This document shows, piece after piece, positions 47,188 through 59,800 of a DNA stretch of 64,000 nt (the stretch's first letter is position 1; each line of letters opens with the position of its first letter). A model generated the notes under the pieces. That model searched no databases, was not told the origin of the DNA, and saw nothing but the letters and a program-made list of their open reading frames with translations. The position numbers and the translations under genes are program-made. The stretch spans positions 1,426,001 to 1,490,000 of the forward strand of contig OY821789.1 in assembly GCA_963682175.1 (NCBI GenBank), given 5' to 3'. Source of the DNA: Triglochin maritima (taxonomy: Eukaryota > Streptophyta > Magnoliopsida > Alismatales > Juncaginaceae).

Positions 47188-50100
47188 GCTTGTCCAAGAA
47201 CATGCCTAGACAATGTCTTTACTCTTTCGACTAACCTGCTGTCCATTCTTGACATATCTCTTATTGATTGAAGTAGATTTTCTTTTGAACCTAGCTAGTC
47301 CTCAATTCATTATGGATGATTATTTTTTGCAAATACCCACACTGATTGAGGAATTATGCGGGAGGAGCAGAGCCTACGATCGATAGATCACCACCTTAGA
47401 TATTTACAAGTTGCTGGCAATGACAGCCTTTTTTGTTTTCTCACATAGACATTATGGAATCGTGGTCTCGAAGTTGGATGCAAATCGGTGTTTTGTTGGC
47501 AAGTTTGTACACAACCAGGGAACAATATTATGTTCAAATCTGAAAGAGATTCGCCTCACGGATTCTTCCTTGTATGAGTTAATTACAGTTTGCTCATTTG
47601 AACTATGCATTGATATCACTTTGTCCCCTGAACTTTCAAAGTTAACAGTTACCTCCTGAATTTTAATTTTGTAACACTTTGCCCCCTTGAACTTCAAAAA
47701 CTCATTATTTAACACACATTCGATGTTTTTTTTTCTAATTTTTTTTGTTGTATCCCTAATACACTCATAAACTTATATTTATGTGAAATTTTGGATTGAA
47801 ACGGAGATCAGATATGGTTGGAATTTGGGTCGGATGCATGGGCTACCGAGGAAAGTAAATCAAACATTTTAATTTCGTACTTTATGATTGCAATTTATGA
47901 ATCGAACTTTTCCTCTGTTTTTTTTTTACTTTTAGCTACTCATAAAAAAAATTAAAAAATAGATAAGAAGAAATTGTTTGACTTCTATGCCTTTTTTCTA
48001 AAAAAATGTTGGAAGTGTTTGTCCACCACACGGCATAACATGTCACAATATGGATGTTCTCTCCCTTAGTGAGTTAATATTCTCACGAAAGGTAAAAGGC
48101 ACTATTATTTGAATCAAGTGTGTGCTCCATTTTTGTACATTGAGGATAATAAGGAAACAACCACTAAGAAAACCCAATTAGTTACTGAAGATTCAACTAG
48201 TAGAATTACTTGGGAGAGGAATCCCACAACAGGTGTGTTGCAACTGGTCTAATGATTAATCATGTGGAAATAGGATGCAACTTCAATCCTCATCCAATAA
48301 CATTTTATGACCAAGTAAAATGTGATTACATAATCTACTTAAATAATTGAAATTAAGCTTTCATAAAAAAAAAGGAAGAAAAAGTGGATTGGTCAAACTA
48401 ATGCGAATGGACCCCTTGGAGTCATGTTGCTACGATAAAATTTGAACCGGATAAGATACGAACTGGCGTCAAACTTGGGCGGGGGGGGGGGGGGGGTCAT
48501 GTTGGGTCTTTAGTTGGAGGTCCTTAAACAAGGACGTCACATGGCAAACCTAATAAACCAACTTTACACGTGTCACATCCTATCGCAACTCTACAGGTGG
48601 TGACCACAAACAGTGTTTTTACGTGTCTACTGGTGACAAGACCGGTTTCGCCGGGGCCCTGTCCTGGATCCGGTCCTCCGCCATGCACTCCCCTCACTTT
48701 GCACCTCCTCCTCCACTTCGTTGTAGAATGTGGATGCGGTGACCAAAACCATACGTAAATCCACAGCTAAGGTCGAAGTGTCGAACACATACTTCCAACT
48801 GAATATTTTGTTTGTGGTCTCTTTGATCTCTTCCTCGCATGGAAGTTTGCAAACTCAAACTTTTCATGTTTGTAAAGTTTCAGAAGAAATCAACCAAGGA
48901 AGAGCTGCAACAGTGGTTTTGAAAAGAAGTGCTTACAAGAATTAAAGAGCAAAATAGTGAACAAATGAACCAAATATATACATGCTTGATTTACTCTTGA
49001 TTTTGACCATCGAACTCAAACTCAACTGAAATCGTGAATTGGGGATTGGGCCTGGTTTCTGAATTTGATTTAAAAGTTGACATTATATTCCATATTTAGT
49101 CTCCTTTGGTGGTGTGAGTTGTCAACTATATGCAACTGGGTCTCACCATTTCTTCCATTAGTTTGATTTGAAACTTTATGGATAAATTCATTTCTTCCGT
49201 TTTATCTATGCTACCACCATGTTATCTCAATATTGTACATCTCACCGACACCAATCCATTTGGGAAAGTTAGAAATCTATTTACATCTTACCAAGAAATC
49301 CATTTGGGAAAGCTAGAAATCCATTAATTTCTGAAATTTCATGTTGTACTTTTATCAAAAAAATATTCATTTTGTCCATCCACTTGATCGTCACATTTCC
49401 TGCCAAAGCACCTTATCTCTTTATCCACTAGTACTACAAACTAAACAATCCTGACTACCTTGGCGCAAACTTTTGTTTGATGGTGAGAGCTTGACCAAGG
49501 TGTCATCTCATGGTTGGGATTGGAACTTGGAACCCCTTACCCTGCATGATGCATCTTTATGGAATGGCCAACTTAATTGGTGGACACTCGACACGTATGT
49601 GGGGTTGTTGTTGTTGTGTGTTATTATTATTATATATATAAGTTGTTGTGTTCTTTGTTCTAGGACTTGCATATGGTTGGATTGGAAAGTTAAGAAAAAG
49701 GTTTGCATGTGCAAGGGAAGAAGCCTTCTAGATGAATGAAGCCACATGTTTGAAACCCATATGTTCATCCTTGTCATCTCTGTACTTTTGTATATTCATA
49801 TGGTACATTAATGGGTTTTTTCCTTGGGTATGCTTGGGGCAGTGGGCATCTAGTGCAATATGGAAGCCTACTAATTAATTACCATATAGGTCAACATTAG
49901 TGAACTAAAGTAGTTTGGTAAGTAGATAAGATCAATGTGACAAAGTTCTGTTTATATATGAAGAGTGTGTGTAGGAGATCTTGCAATCTAAGTTTGTCTA
50001 GTTGGCTTGCTATTGGATATTGTAAATAAGGTAGGTGAGTAGCAAATGGTATTAGCATGTGCATGTATGCACTATAATAGAAGGATTTTTTGTGTGTTGA

Positions 50101-50572
50101 TCTATGATGTTGTACTTCATAATCGTACACAATTGTGATCACAATCTAACAAGAAAGGGATCATTGATATGCATCAATACACATGCATGGTATATATCAT
50201 TAATATGTAGGGTGATATGATGCATGGAAGGGTATGGTCGGATAAAAGAGATGAAACTGAAAGGAAAATATTTACTTTAATTTAAGGGTATTAGACATTT
50301 CAAATTGTAAAGGAAAGTAAGGTGGTCACACGAGATACCATGCCCATTCACGCAGCTCGAGTGGAACGGAGACCTCCATAAAAAGACAAATCTCATACCC
50401 AAACCGTATATACCCGTTATACACAGTATACTATATACCCGTAAATACCAACACGTCTTTTCGTACATATCCTGCCAAAAGTCATGTTTTCATCTCCCCA
50501 AAATACATATGCATAAATTGTTGGATCATTCCCTTCCAATCATTTCAACAGTATCTTTCAGTCCTAAAAAAT
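47188..50572. other. Gene-free spacer with small repeats
   Basis: No gene recognised. At about 47618-47700 two related words, ACTTTGTCCCCTGAACTTTC and ACTTTGCCCCCTTGAACTTC, occur about 70 bp apart, typical of decayed plant repeats. A 16-G run is at 48481-48496. A TTATTATTATATATATA run lies near 49621. Open frames are short and unconvincing. Confidence 0.5.
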
Positions 50573-51150
50573 GTGCGATGAACAGTCATGTTTTTTCAAA
50601 AAATCTAAATTTTCAATGTCCTATCGCATACATATCGAACTCATCAAGTTTATAGTTCTCCACAACCAAACAATTCAAATTCAGAACCGTCAAATAAACG
50701 CCATCAATAACAGTGTGGTGAACAGTCATGTTTTTAATATAAAAAATTTAAATTATCGAAGTCATGTCGCGCACATATCAAGTGCATCGATCCCAATGAG
50801 TTTATAGTTCTTCACACCCAAACGATTCAGATTCAGAACCTCTTGAAACGCCATCAAAAATCGTGTGGTGAACAATTGAGTTTTTTTCAAAAAAAATCTA
50901 AATTATCGAAGTCATATCGTGCAAATATCGAGCGCAACGAGTTTACAGTTCCCCACACCCAAACGATTCGAATTCAAAACCGTCATAAAACGCCCTCAAA
51001 AACCGAGTGGTGTAAGTCGTGTTTTTTCAGAAAATCTAAATTATCAAGGTCATACCGCGTACATATCTAGTTAATCGAGTCCAACGAGTTTACGGTTCTC
51101 CACACCCAAACAATTCGAATTCAGAACTGTCATAAAATGCCCTAAAAATC
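50573..51150. repeat. Four tandem units of 140-150 bp, inverted relatives of the 10.9-kb array
   Basis: Units start at GTGxGGTGAAC-type words at 50573, 50713, 50863 and 51005, with a fifth beginning at 51151. Each contains a T run, AAATCTAAATTATCGAAGTCAT-like and CACACCCAAACGATTCGAATT-like sequence, in the same order as the inverse of the units at 10892-11270. Confidence 0.87.
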
Positions 51151-52794
51151 GTACGGTGACCTATCGAGTAATACTCGGTCCACCGAACAGAACGATTCTG
51201 CCTGAATTATTAAGAGATTAATTAAATCATGAGTGGATTAATTCCAGATTTAATTAAAACGTTTTTAGGGTGCTTATGTGGAAATTATAGATTAATTTTA
51301 GAAGAGAATAAACAATGGATCATGGCTAAAGAATAACTCTTGATAAAGATGTTTTGGTAACCTATAAAAGGTCACCTACTCCTACTTATTTAATACTAAT
51401 GCAAAAATTATTTTTCTCGTTAATCTCTCCTCTAATCACCACAAAATTCTCTTAGTAATTTTGAGTTTAGGAGATAGAAATCTCAGGAGCTCAAAGATGG
51501 GTTATTAGCTAGATTCTAAGTCTTATTAGAGATTGATTGGCTAACTCATTTCTCTTTAATCTTGTTTAGAGTTTGGTGAACACTCAAAGGCAAATCCGTG
51601 GACGATTCGACGGGCAACGCGACTCCGGATCTTCAAAAATGTTTTAGAGAACATTTAGTTATGATTCTACCTTTGTGGTTTATTTTAATAAATGTAGGGT
51701 TGCATGATATTAGAAAACACAAAGTAATGTACATAGAAATTGTTGAAAATATGAAAACGATCTTGTATGTTGTATTAAAAAAATTTAAAATATATACATA
51801 CATAGGGACACGAAATCTTACATGTTGATGGTGGGGTGGGTGTTGATTGGGATTGGAAAATGGTTGGAGATGGAGTAGGACAAGAACGACATGCTTTTTG
51901 GTCTTCGTTGACGTTTTCACACTATAATATCCCATAATTCTATATTAATTAATGTTTGTATTAATGTTTGATGAATCAAAAAAATATTGTGGTCCTCAAT
52001 GGTGTTTGAAGTAAGAGTTTTTTTTGGATTATAGTTAGATATTTTCGTGTTATTATTTGGGTAGTTTCATATTACAATGTTTATATTTTTGTCTTCATTT
52101 ATGTTTTATGGTTTGAGTGTACAAGTCATATAATTAAGGTTTTTTCATGGTATAGTTTGGTATGCGGAATAACTTCTGTCACTTTACTAATTGGTGACTT
52201 GTAAAGGATTAGTTACAATTACAAATGTATAATCATAATGTAAAGGCAGATTAATTTGAAATTCAAATTGAAAAAAAAACAGTTAAAAATAGGAAGAAAG
52301 AGGGAAAGTGACAGATGAGAGAGAAAATATGTTTAATGAGAGGGGAAAAATTGTCAGATGAGAGAGAAATGTCTCGTGATGTGGGTATTTTCATATCAAG
52401 TTGTGGATATTTTCGCCTCTTAATATAGGTATTTTATTGCTATAATTTGGGTATTATCTTATATATATGCTACTCAATAACTAAGATTTTGAATACTTAT
52501 AACATACAACAAAAACATAATAATACTCAAACAAAACATTGAAGAATCCCCAAATAAAACAGAAAAATGCTCAAAAATAATTCTGAAAAAGTAACCAAAA
52601 ATTGTTTCAATCCCATTATATTAAAATATTTACTCATTCGTGATATGTTTACCCAAAAGTAATGCTTAAGATACCATGTGAGATGTGGGTGATTATTAAT
52701 TGAAAAATGTGTCAGAGGAGAGAGTGTGTGAAAGTGTTGGAAGAGAGAGGAAAAATGTGATATAAATAGATTGACAAGGTTGAAGAGAGAGGAA
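51151..52794. other. Repeat-like spacer, no gene
   Basis: Contains CTATAAAAGG at about 51363 followed by a leader-like stretch, which could be a promoter remnant of a transposon or a chance TATA word. No coding sequence supports a gene. A GTGGGTATTTTCATATCAAGTTG-like segment near 52381 recurs with changes near 52893. Confidence 0.45.
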
Positions 52795-52874
52795 GAAATT
52801 GCGAAAGTGTGAGACAAGATGTTGGATGAGAAATGAAATTGCGAAAGTGTGAGACAAGATGTTGGATGAGAGAA
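52795..52874. repeat. 40-bp perfect tandem duplication
   Basis: GAAATTGCGAAAGTGTGAGA and what follows start at 52795 and again at 52835, nearly identical over 40 bases. Confidence 0.93.
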
Positions 52875-55356
52875 TAAAAAAGTATCTCGTAATGTCGGCA
52901 TTGTCATGTCAAGTTGTAGGTATTTTCGTTTCTTAATAAAATAGAAAAAATAGTCAAACAAAACTCTAACAAAGTATCCAAAAATCGTTTCATTTACCTA
53001 TCCAAGATATATTGATTGCTATAAAGCAATGCAAAAATTACCAAAATGAGATTTGGGCAACTAAAACATGTGTCAAAAGAGGTAAAAAGTGTCATAACAG
53101 ATAGGAATAAAGTGTCAAAAAAAGACTGAAAAAGTTGGAAGAGATGAAGAAATTGTGAGGAGAAACGAGGAAAATGTTTGGTAGAATATAGAAAAATGTA
53201 TCGAATCCAACGGTAATATCTAAGAGTGCGCATGCACCTAGGGTTGGGATTCCCTCACATGCATGGCCACCTTTTAAGCTCTGTTAAACATTGACAATGA
53301 AGGTTTAGACAATAAACAAATAGTGTTATGCTTATCCCAGACACCAGAGGCCGTTGTTTCCCATCCACTTACCACCTCTTCTACAGCAACAAGATGGCCA
53401 TATAAATATCCAACTTGTAGGTAGTCTCGTAAGCACTCTCTTAGGTCTCTCAACCTAAATCATATGGTGCGTAGTTGCGCGGCCCACGCGGCATAGTTAT
53501 AATCTATTGTTATGGCTGCATAAACAAAATTATCCGAAAAAATGGTCTGTTATTTTGATAATGACAACACTATGTGCCTCGATTACAAGTTAGAAATTTT
53601 GGAACATGGACGTGTGAGGAATGACTGAACGAGGGGTCATCAAGTCCATCAAAAGTTATCTCTTGGGTGAGATAACCCATATTAAATCTGTTAGGGAATA
53701 AAATCAATCATAAATACGTAGTGGAATCGAAACAGCAAATCCAATGGACGGAATAAAGAACAAATTGCAAATCCAAACACCAAACCACACAAAACACGTA
53801 GAATTTAACGCGGAAACCTAATGCGGGAAAAAACCACGGACGACACAACTTTAATCTACTATAGAGAAAACGTATTACAAAGAGATGCTTATAGGACACA
53901 CGAACAACTGACGAGAATATCCGGTTAAATTTGTTTCTACCAAGATAACCCATATTAAGTCATAAAAAATATATTAATTTGTCATAACTTCAATCACATC
54001 CACTTTTCCAATGTAGAACTATTCTCACGCGCACTTGCATGTACAATCGGTTTATTCGGTTCTAGAGTGCCTCACAATAGAAAGACGTGACCATATAAAT
54101 ACAAAGCTTAACTTACATTCCTTGATCATTTAATGTTGTGCACTAATCAACGTACGGATAAGAAGCACTAAGATTTAAACGTGTTCAACTTCTGGATAAT
54201 TAGAAGGTAAATATAATCACAAGGGCAAATCAAATGCTACAAACTTGTTGGGTAATTTACTTATAGCCAAAACAAGGTGATGTGCAAGTCTAGTACGTAA
54301 TACCCTCGAATCCTGGCAAGATTCGGGCCATGATTTGGGGAAGAAAAGATATGGCATTATGCGGGGAGATATATGGAGGCACTTGTTTCCATGGTTTCTT
54401 GTTGGTGGATCATAGTGAGAGAATCCTCTCTTATTTTAATACAAACCCTTCCGAATAAAGATAGTAGTCTAGCTAAGCTTGTAGCTTGATTACCACTAAG
54501 GGTAGAAAGCAAAGAGGAGGAGGGGGGAAATCGTAGTAGAAAGACTAACATAGTCTATACTTACGAGAATGGGATCAAGTTAAGCAAGTTGAAGGAGAGA
54601 TGGAGTTTATATCATTATATGTGTTTGTCGTTGGTGGGGGACCGTTGGAACAACAAAAGCTAATTAGTATACTTACCAAAGGCAACAAATAAAGGGAAGG
54701 AGAGCCTTCCTGGGTGCATGAGGAACAGAGCCGTGGCACCAAGTTTGAAACTGAGAGTATTAAACAAGTATTGTGTTAGTAGATGCTGAAGCTAAGCATG
54801 ATTAGACGTGATTTAGTTGGAGGTGCGCAGTAGGGGTGGAGAGGTGTGACAAGTGATAGTAGCAGTGGAGGGGAGACGTGGCTTTCCATTCTCCATTACT
54901 TTCTTGTTAGAGTTCTTTCGTAGCCTTTCTTAATATAAGAGCTTTAGAATAAATCTGCTGTTAATTGGATGCTTTTGAATTTTGATGATGGCAGGTGGCG
55001 TCGTGTTTGGGGTTTGACATTAGTTGTCGAATCCAGACGTGGGTGCGTATGGCTGTCATTGTCAAGTTAGGAGGTAATGACCGTGACATTTTATCATACT
55101 AGTGTTCGTATCATCAAAGATGATTAGGTACGATACCGAGAATATGACGATAAGAGGGATGCGATTTTTTAAAAACCTCACATTGACAGATACATGAAGC
55201 CGATCATAGGAGTTAGGAACATGTATATATACTTGATTACTTCATGTTTTTAAATTTCGTGAACATACTCAAGGGCTAACCATCACTTTCGTGGATAATA
55301 TCAACTCATTGGTGATAAATTTCAAAAATAAAAAATAAAATCAACTCATTGGTGAT
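52875..55356. other. Gene-free spacer
   Basis: Diverged repeat sequence up to about 53030, then AT-rich spacer. Around 53690-53900 the words AATTTAACGCGGAAACC resemble sequence often found in plant retrotransposon remnants, but no ends or proteins were found. Confidence 0.4.
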
Positions 55357-55800
55357 GTGACTGACTTCTACTACTATGGTGGATGGCCTTACTTCGAACC
55401 GGTCATGTGCCATGATGTTGTGATTTACCATTTATCTCGACAATTTGGTGTACTGACATGTATTCTGGTGAAACGAGAGATCGTTGTAATAGAAGAGCAT
55501 AACACTAGCCGATGGCACTCTAGTCACAAGGTCTTTCTTGAGTATATATCTTCGATCTCAAAGATGCATTATTGTCACATTCCACCGAAGGAGATGAAAA
55601 AAAGAGAACAAGCCATATTAAAAGATTTTTCTTTGGGACCAAGGATTCACCCCTCACTTTGGGATAGGCAGGCTGGATCTAAACTGGAAGTGATCCAACA
55701 TTATTTTCACCTTGCTGGGATCGGAAGATGTTTGTCATACCTTGCTGGGTCGGAAGAGAATTACACTCATCTCAAACCAACAAGCCATATTAAAAGTTGA
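55357..55800 (+). pseudogene. Possible plant mobile domain (PMD/MAIN-like) fragment
   Basis: A 147-codon open frame. MCHDVVIYHLSRQFGVL followed by SRWHSSHKVFLEYIS resembles the block of transposon-derived plant mobile domain proteins (an E/Y-HLP..V-RQFG motif, then W...H..Y...W). The rest of the domain is not recognisable and the frame has no clear promoter or intron structure. The resemblance is partial and recalled rather than aligned; it could be an unrelated frame. Confidence 0.35.
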
Positions 55801-56887
55801 ATGACGTACGAATATGAAAGACGAAAAAGGAGAAGATATGAGAATACACTTAATACACGTGCCTCCATAGTCATACTTGCCTGCTTTTCTACAGCAAAAA
55901 ATTGACAAAAAGGACATTATCATCACACGTACAATTGGTTGAAAGAAAGTGAGTACCCGCGACAAAGATATATACTGTTTCGTCGACGACTAAAAGAGAA
56001 AAGGACCAACAATTACCTATTCTCATCTATCCTTACTCAAAAAAAACAATTACCTATTCTAAAAAGAAAAAGTCCATTAAATATCAAGGATCAAGGGAAA
56101 CGGAATAAAACTTGATGCCCTTTCTTTTTCCTTTCTGCATGGTCACACGTTACAAATTACAATTGTCAAATATATCATTGGTGCTGGACAAACAACAAAG
56201 ACGATAGTCATCTTTAGAAGCAACGTATCTGCTTTTCACATCTGCACTGCCGTGAATTATATGACGACAGATTGCTCTCTCTACTATAATATAGCAGAAA
56301 CGAATGAGTGGAAAGGTACACAAGTTCATCCATCTACATGGTAATTACTTGATAAGGATGGTTAGGGGTAAATTAGCATATCTTTCGGATAATAAAAATA
56401 TGAGGTAAATACTCCCTCTTTTCTCTTTTTTCCCTCCAATTCTTTATTGTTCTTTTTTTTCCTTAACAACAATCTAAGGGGAATTTACAGATTCCATATC
56501 CAAATTAGCTAGCTCGACAAATAAACCTGCAGGAAGGCCAAACAAGTAATTCAGTTTAGAAGGTTCAACTGATCAGATTTCTCCAGAAATTTCCAGTAAT
56601 ACAACAATTGTATCATCTCTGATAAACAACAATAATGGTTTAAATAGTCAGATTATATAAGGCAAAAGGAATAGCAATAATAAGCAAATGAGGGGAAAAA
56701 GTGGGCTCGATACGCACAATGTTTATAAATTCAGCTTTAATAATTTTCTAAAAACACCTGTTATGAAATGACACATAGCAAGAACAACATGGTGATCATC
56801 TTCTTTGCGACAACTGGGTAGAATTGACCATCACTGACCTAGACTACAGAAAAATAATATCTGCCTTAACATATCACATGTAATTTT
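55801..56887. other. Spacer and LPEAT1 3' UTR
   Basis: No coding sequence recognised. The right part is probably 3' UTR of the minus-strand acyltransferase gene. Confidence 0.5.
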
Positions 56888-59800
56888 TCAATCATCTTTC
56901 TCATGTAAAACATGGTGTAAGCTATTACCCTTAAGTGCAGCATGGTAAATTCTTTTTTCAGGAAGCCCGACCTCCGAAAGCTTTAGATTTCCCTGCACAT
57001 GATAGTTGAACTTCAGTTCACATGAAGATATGTTGATGTGAATAGAGAATGCCATGCAAGACTAAAAAATTACGGCCCACGGGTAATCACAATTCAAGGG
57101 TACAACACCAATCTGTTTTCATGTTCATCAAGGGCAGTAGGACATTACTTAAAACCGGTCAATCGTCTCATACCCATCCATGATAATCTATACAGATGGC
57201 TAGTCTTTGCATGGAAGCTTCTCATGCAGGAACATCTTTAGTCAGCCAGAAACACTGAATAAGAATAGATCTCCAGGAAGAACCTCGAAACTAACATGGA
57301 TGGCAAAATTCTATAGCAACTTGAGTTCATATGTCAAGAAAGCTTTTTCTAAGACCTCTTGGATGCACAGCCATTTGAGACATCTAAACAAAATGGAAAG
57401 ACCAATTGTCTAAGAAAGCATGCAGACATAAGTCAGCCACCCATGGTAGATTACGATTTGCTGAGGAATACAGGCAGATAGTAGTACAGTATTATCTATA
57501 TTCCACTGCAGGTCAATCTATAACAAGTTTTTGGCAACAGCGAAAAAATCAAAGGTGTGTCAAACAACTTATACCACAGAAAAATATATATGCATACCGC
57601 GACAGCCATTGACTTCCGCACCTTGCTAGCGTAAAGTTTTGGATCTTCCTTTTCTTGCGAACTGGGGATATAAACTGGCAAATAAATCACTTCCAAGTGA
57701 TTCACGAATTGGCAGAGAAGTAAAATTACATGTCGAACCTGCAAAAATAAACAAAGTTTAACTATGAAACCCAGTTCTTGATTGATTGCTTATATCTATA
57801 AAATTGCGCTCGTAGTGCTTTCTGTTCTTAGATTTTCTTCCTAATCCATACAAGTTAAATAGGGGGGAATATTTGCAGTTTATTATTAAGCAAGATACAA
57901 CTCAATATAACTCCATCATACTCAGCCCATAATTCAATGGCAGCAGATTTAATTACATTGCTAAAGGAAGTATAGCATTTGTACCCCAGAAATAGAATCC
58001 CATGCTGGACTGAATCTCTCATAGGGATACTTAAGCAGTACAGGAAGTACTGGCACTTCGGCTAAAAAAGCACCTGTCTTAAATGGAAGAAGAAAGTCTC
58101 CATTTGTAGTTGTTCCCTCTAAATTGGCAAAAATGAGATTAGGATCAGCTGAAAAATCACAATAGTTAAAGATTGAAATATAATACTAGGAAGTTGATTT
58201 TTTAACAATAAAATAAATATAATCTTATCATAAACAGATGAAGAAATTCATATGGGATGTAACATAGGACTAATTGACACGAAAATGTTTGACTGCAATG
58301 CATAAATTCAAGGTACCATTTTCTAGCATTTGGAGCTCTAACTACAAGCCGATCAAAACAAGTAAAGGACCTATTACCTCACATAAGGAATACAAACACA
58401 ACTGGATTCTATATGCAAGCAAAGAAATTATTAACTCATACTTAAGAGAAAGTGATTCCAAAAAAAATGTAATTTTACTGGGCATCTAAAATGCACCCAC
58501 TAGTCACAGTCGAAAACGAGGATCACAGTCCATTATTACTGGTATGGATATGCAACCTAATTTTCCCACGGAGATGTAACTCCCGGAAGAAAAAAATCTT
58601 CCAACCAGACTCAAACTCCTCATTTGCAAATCAGTCAGCTCTTAATAAATTATACTCAAGTAATTGTAAAAAACATAACTTAGGATAAAAGAACAGCACC
58701 CTGTGGGGTTAAATACCTAAGTGGAGTTGGTTGGCAAGACTGAAAATTATCCCAGCTACACACACAATCTAGAAGAAGGAAAGTTATGCACAAGGGATGT
58801 AGTAAGAGGGGCCATTTAGTTTGAGATCTGTCTTACAAAGGGAAACAACATGAGTATTAGTCTCTAGTGAAATGCATTTAGTAGTTGTTTCTATCAAGTA
58901 CCTCTCTATACTTCTATGTCACCAAATTCCAACCTTCGACAACGGCAAAGACCAACTTAGGCTAGCTGTGGATGATAAATTTAAATTTCAGGAACCAATT
59001 TCCAGCCAACTTTATTCCAACCATTGCTCAACTGTCATTGTATGATGATACCTACTCACAACTTCCAACTATATAATACAAAGCTTTCTTTTTAAAATTC
59101 TAAACATCAAGTCATCCACTTCCTGAGAAATAGACCTATGCGTCTTACTATGAAACCATGTAAACCAACTTGCTGCACAACTACTTGACATCAACACTAC
59201 ATATGAAATATTGATCTGAGATATATTCCTTAATAAATGCATTCCATGCCCTTTCTAGAAATTGGACAAGGATGGTTTGAATTTTAAACAAAGACCATAA
59301 GAATGAGAACGAATATCTTGGCCTTTAGAATTTTACTTGAAAAGCATCGCTTTAGTTGGTTAAGAATCAGAGTGAAGACAATTACATATAGTCAACTTTC
59401 ATGCATATCTTGGTTTTCGAATGTGCAGTAATTGAAAAGAAGACTATATTATTAAACGATAGACATACACTACAAGAAAGTGAGGGAAAAAACCATTTAA
59501 GGATATGAAGGTTAGAGTTACCTGGAAAAATCATTATACGAGGAAAGAGCTTATCCTCGTGAGCCTTTTGAATTCTTTTTGTTACAGTACCTGAGTATGG
59601 CACACAACAACATCAAAAAGGTAAGCAATAAATAGGTCAAACCAAGGAGCTGTAGGCTGTAGCTAATCACTGCTCCTAAACATGCATATGCACATGTTAG
59701 AGAGCGAGGTTGTAGTAAGTGATCCACCCCATAACTAATTTTGCTTCAGCTTTTGTTAACTTGTTTTATTGTATACATAGTGTTCCCTCGAGAAAGAACT

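Noticed and set aside
49473..49739. 88-codon plus-strand frame as a gene
   Set aside because: No family resemblance; it includes a TA/TTA microsatellite translated as a hydrophobic run.
51360..51640. LTR or pararetrovirus leader suggested by CTATAAAAGG and the following sequence
   Set aside because: No paired LTR, primer-binding site or retroelement protein could be found nearby.
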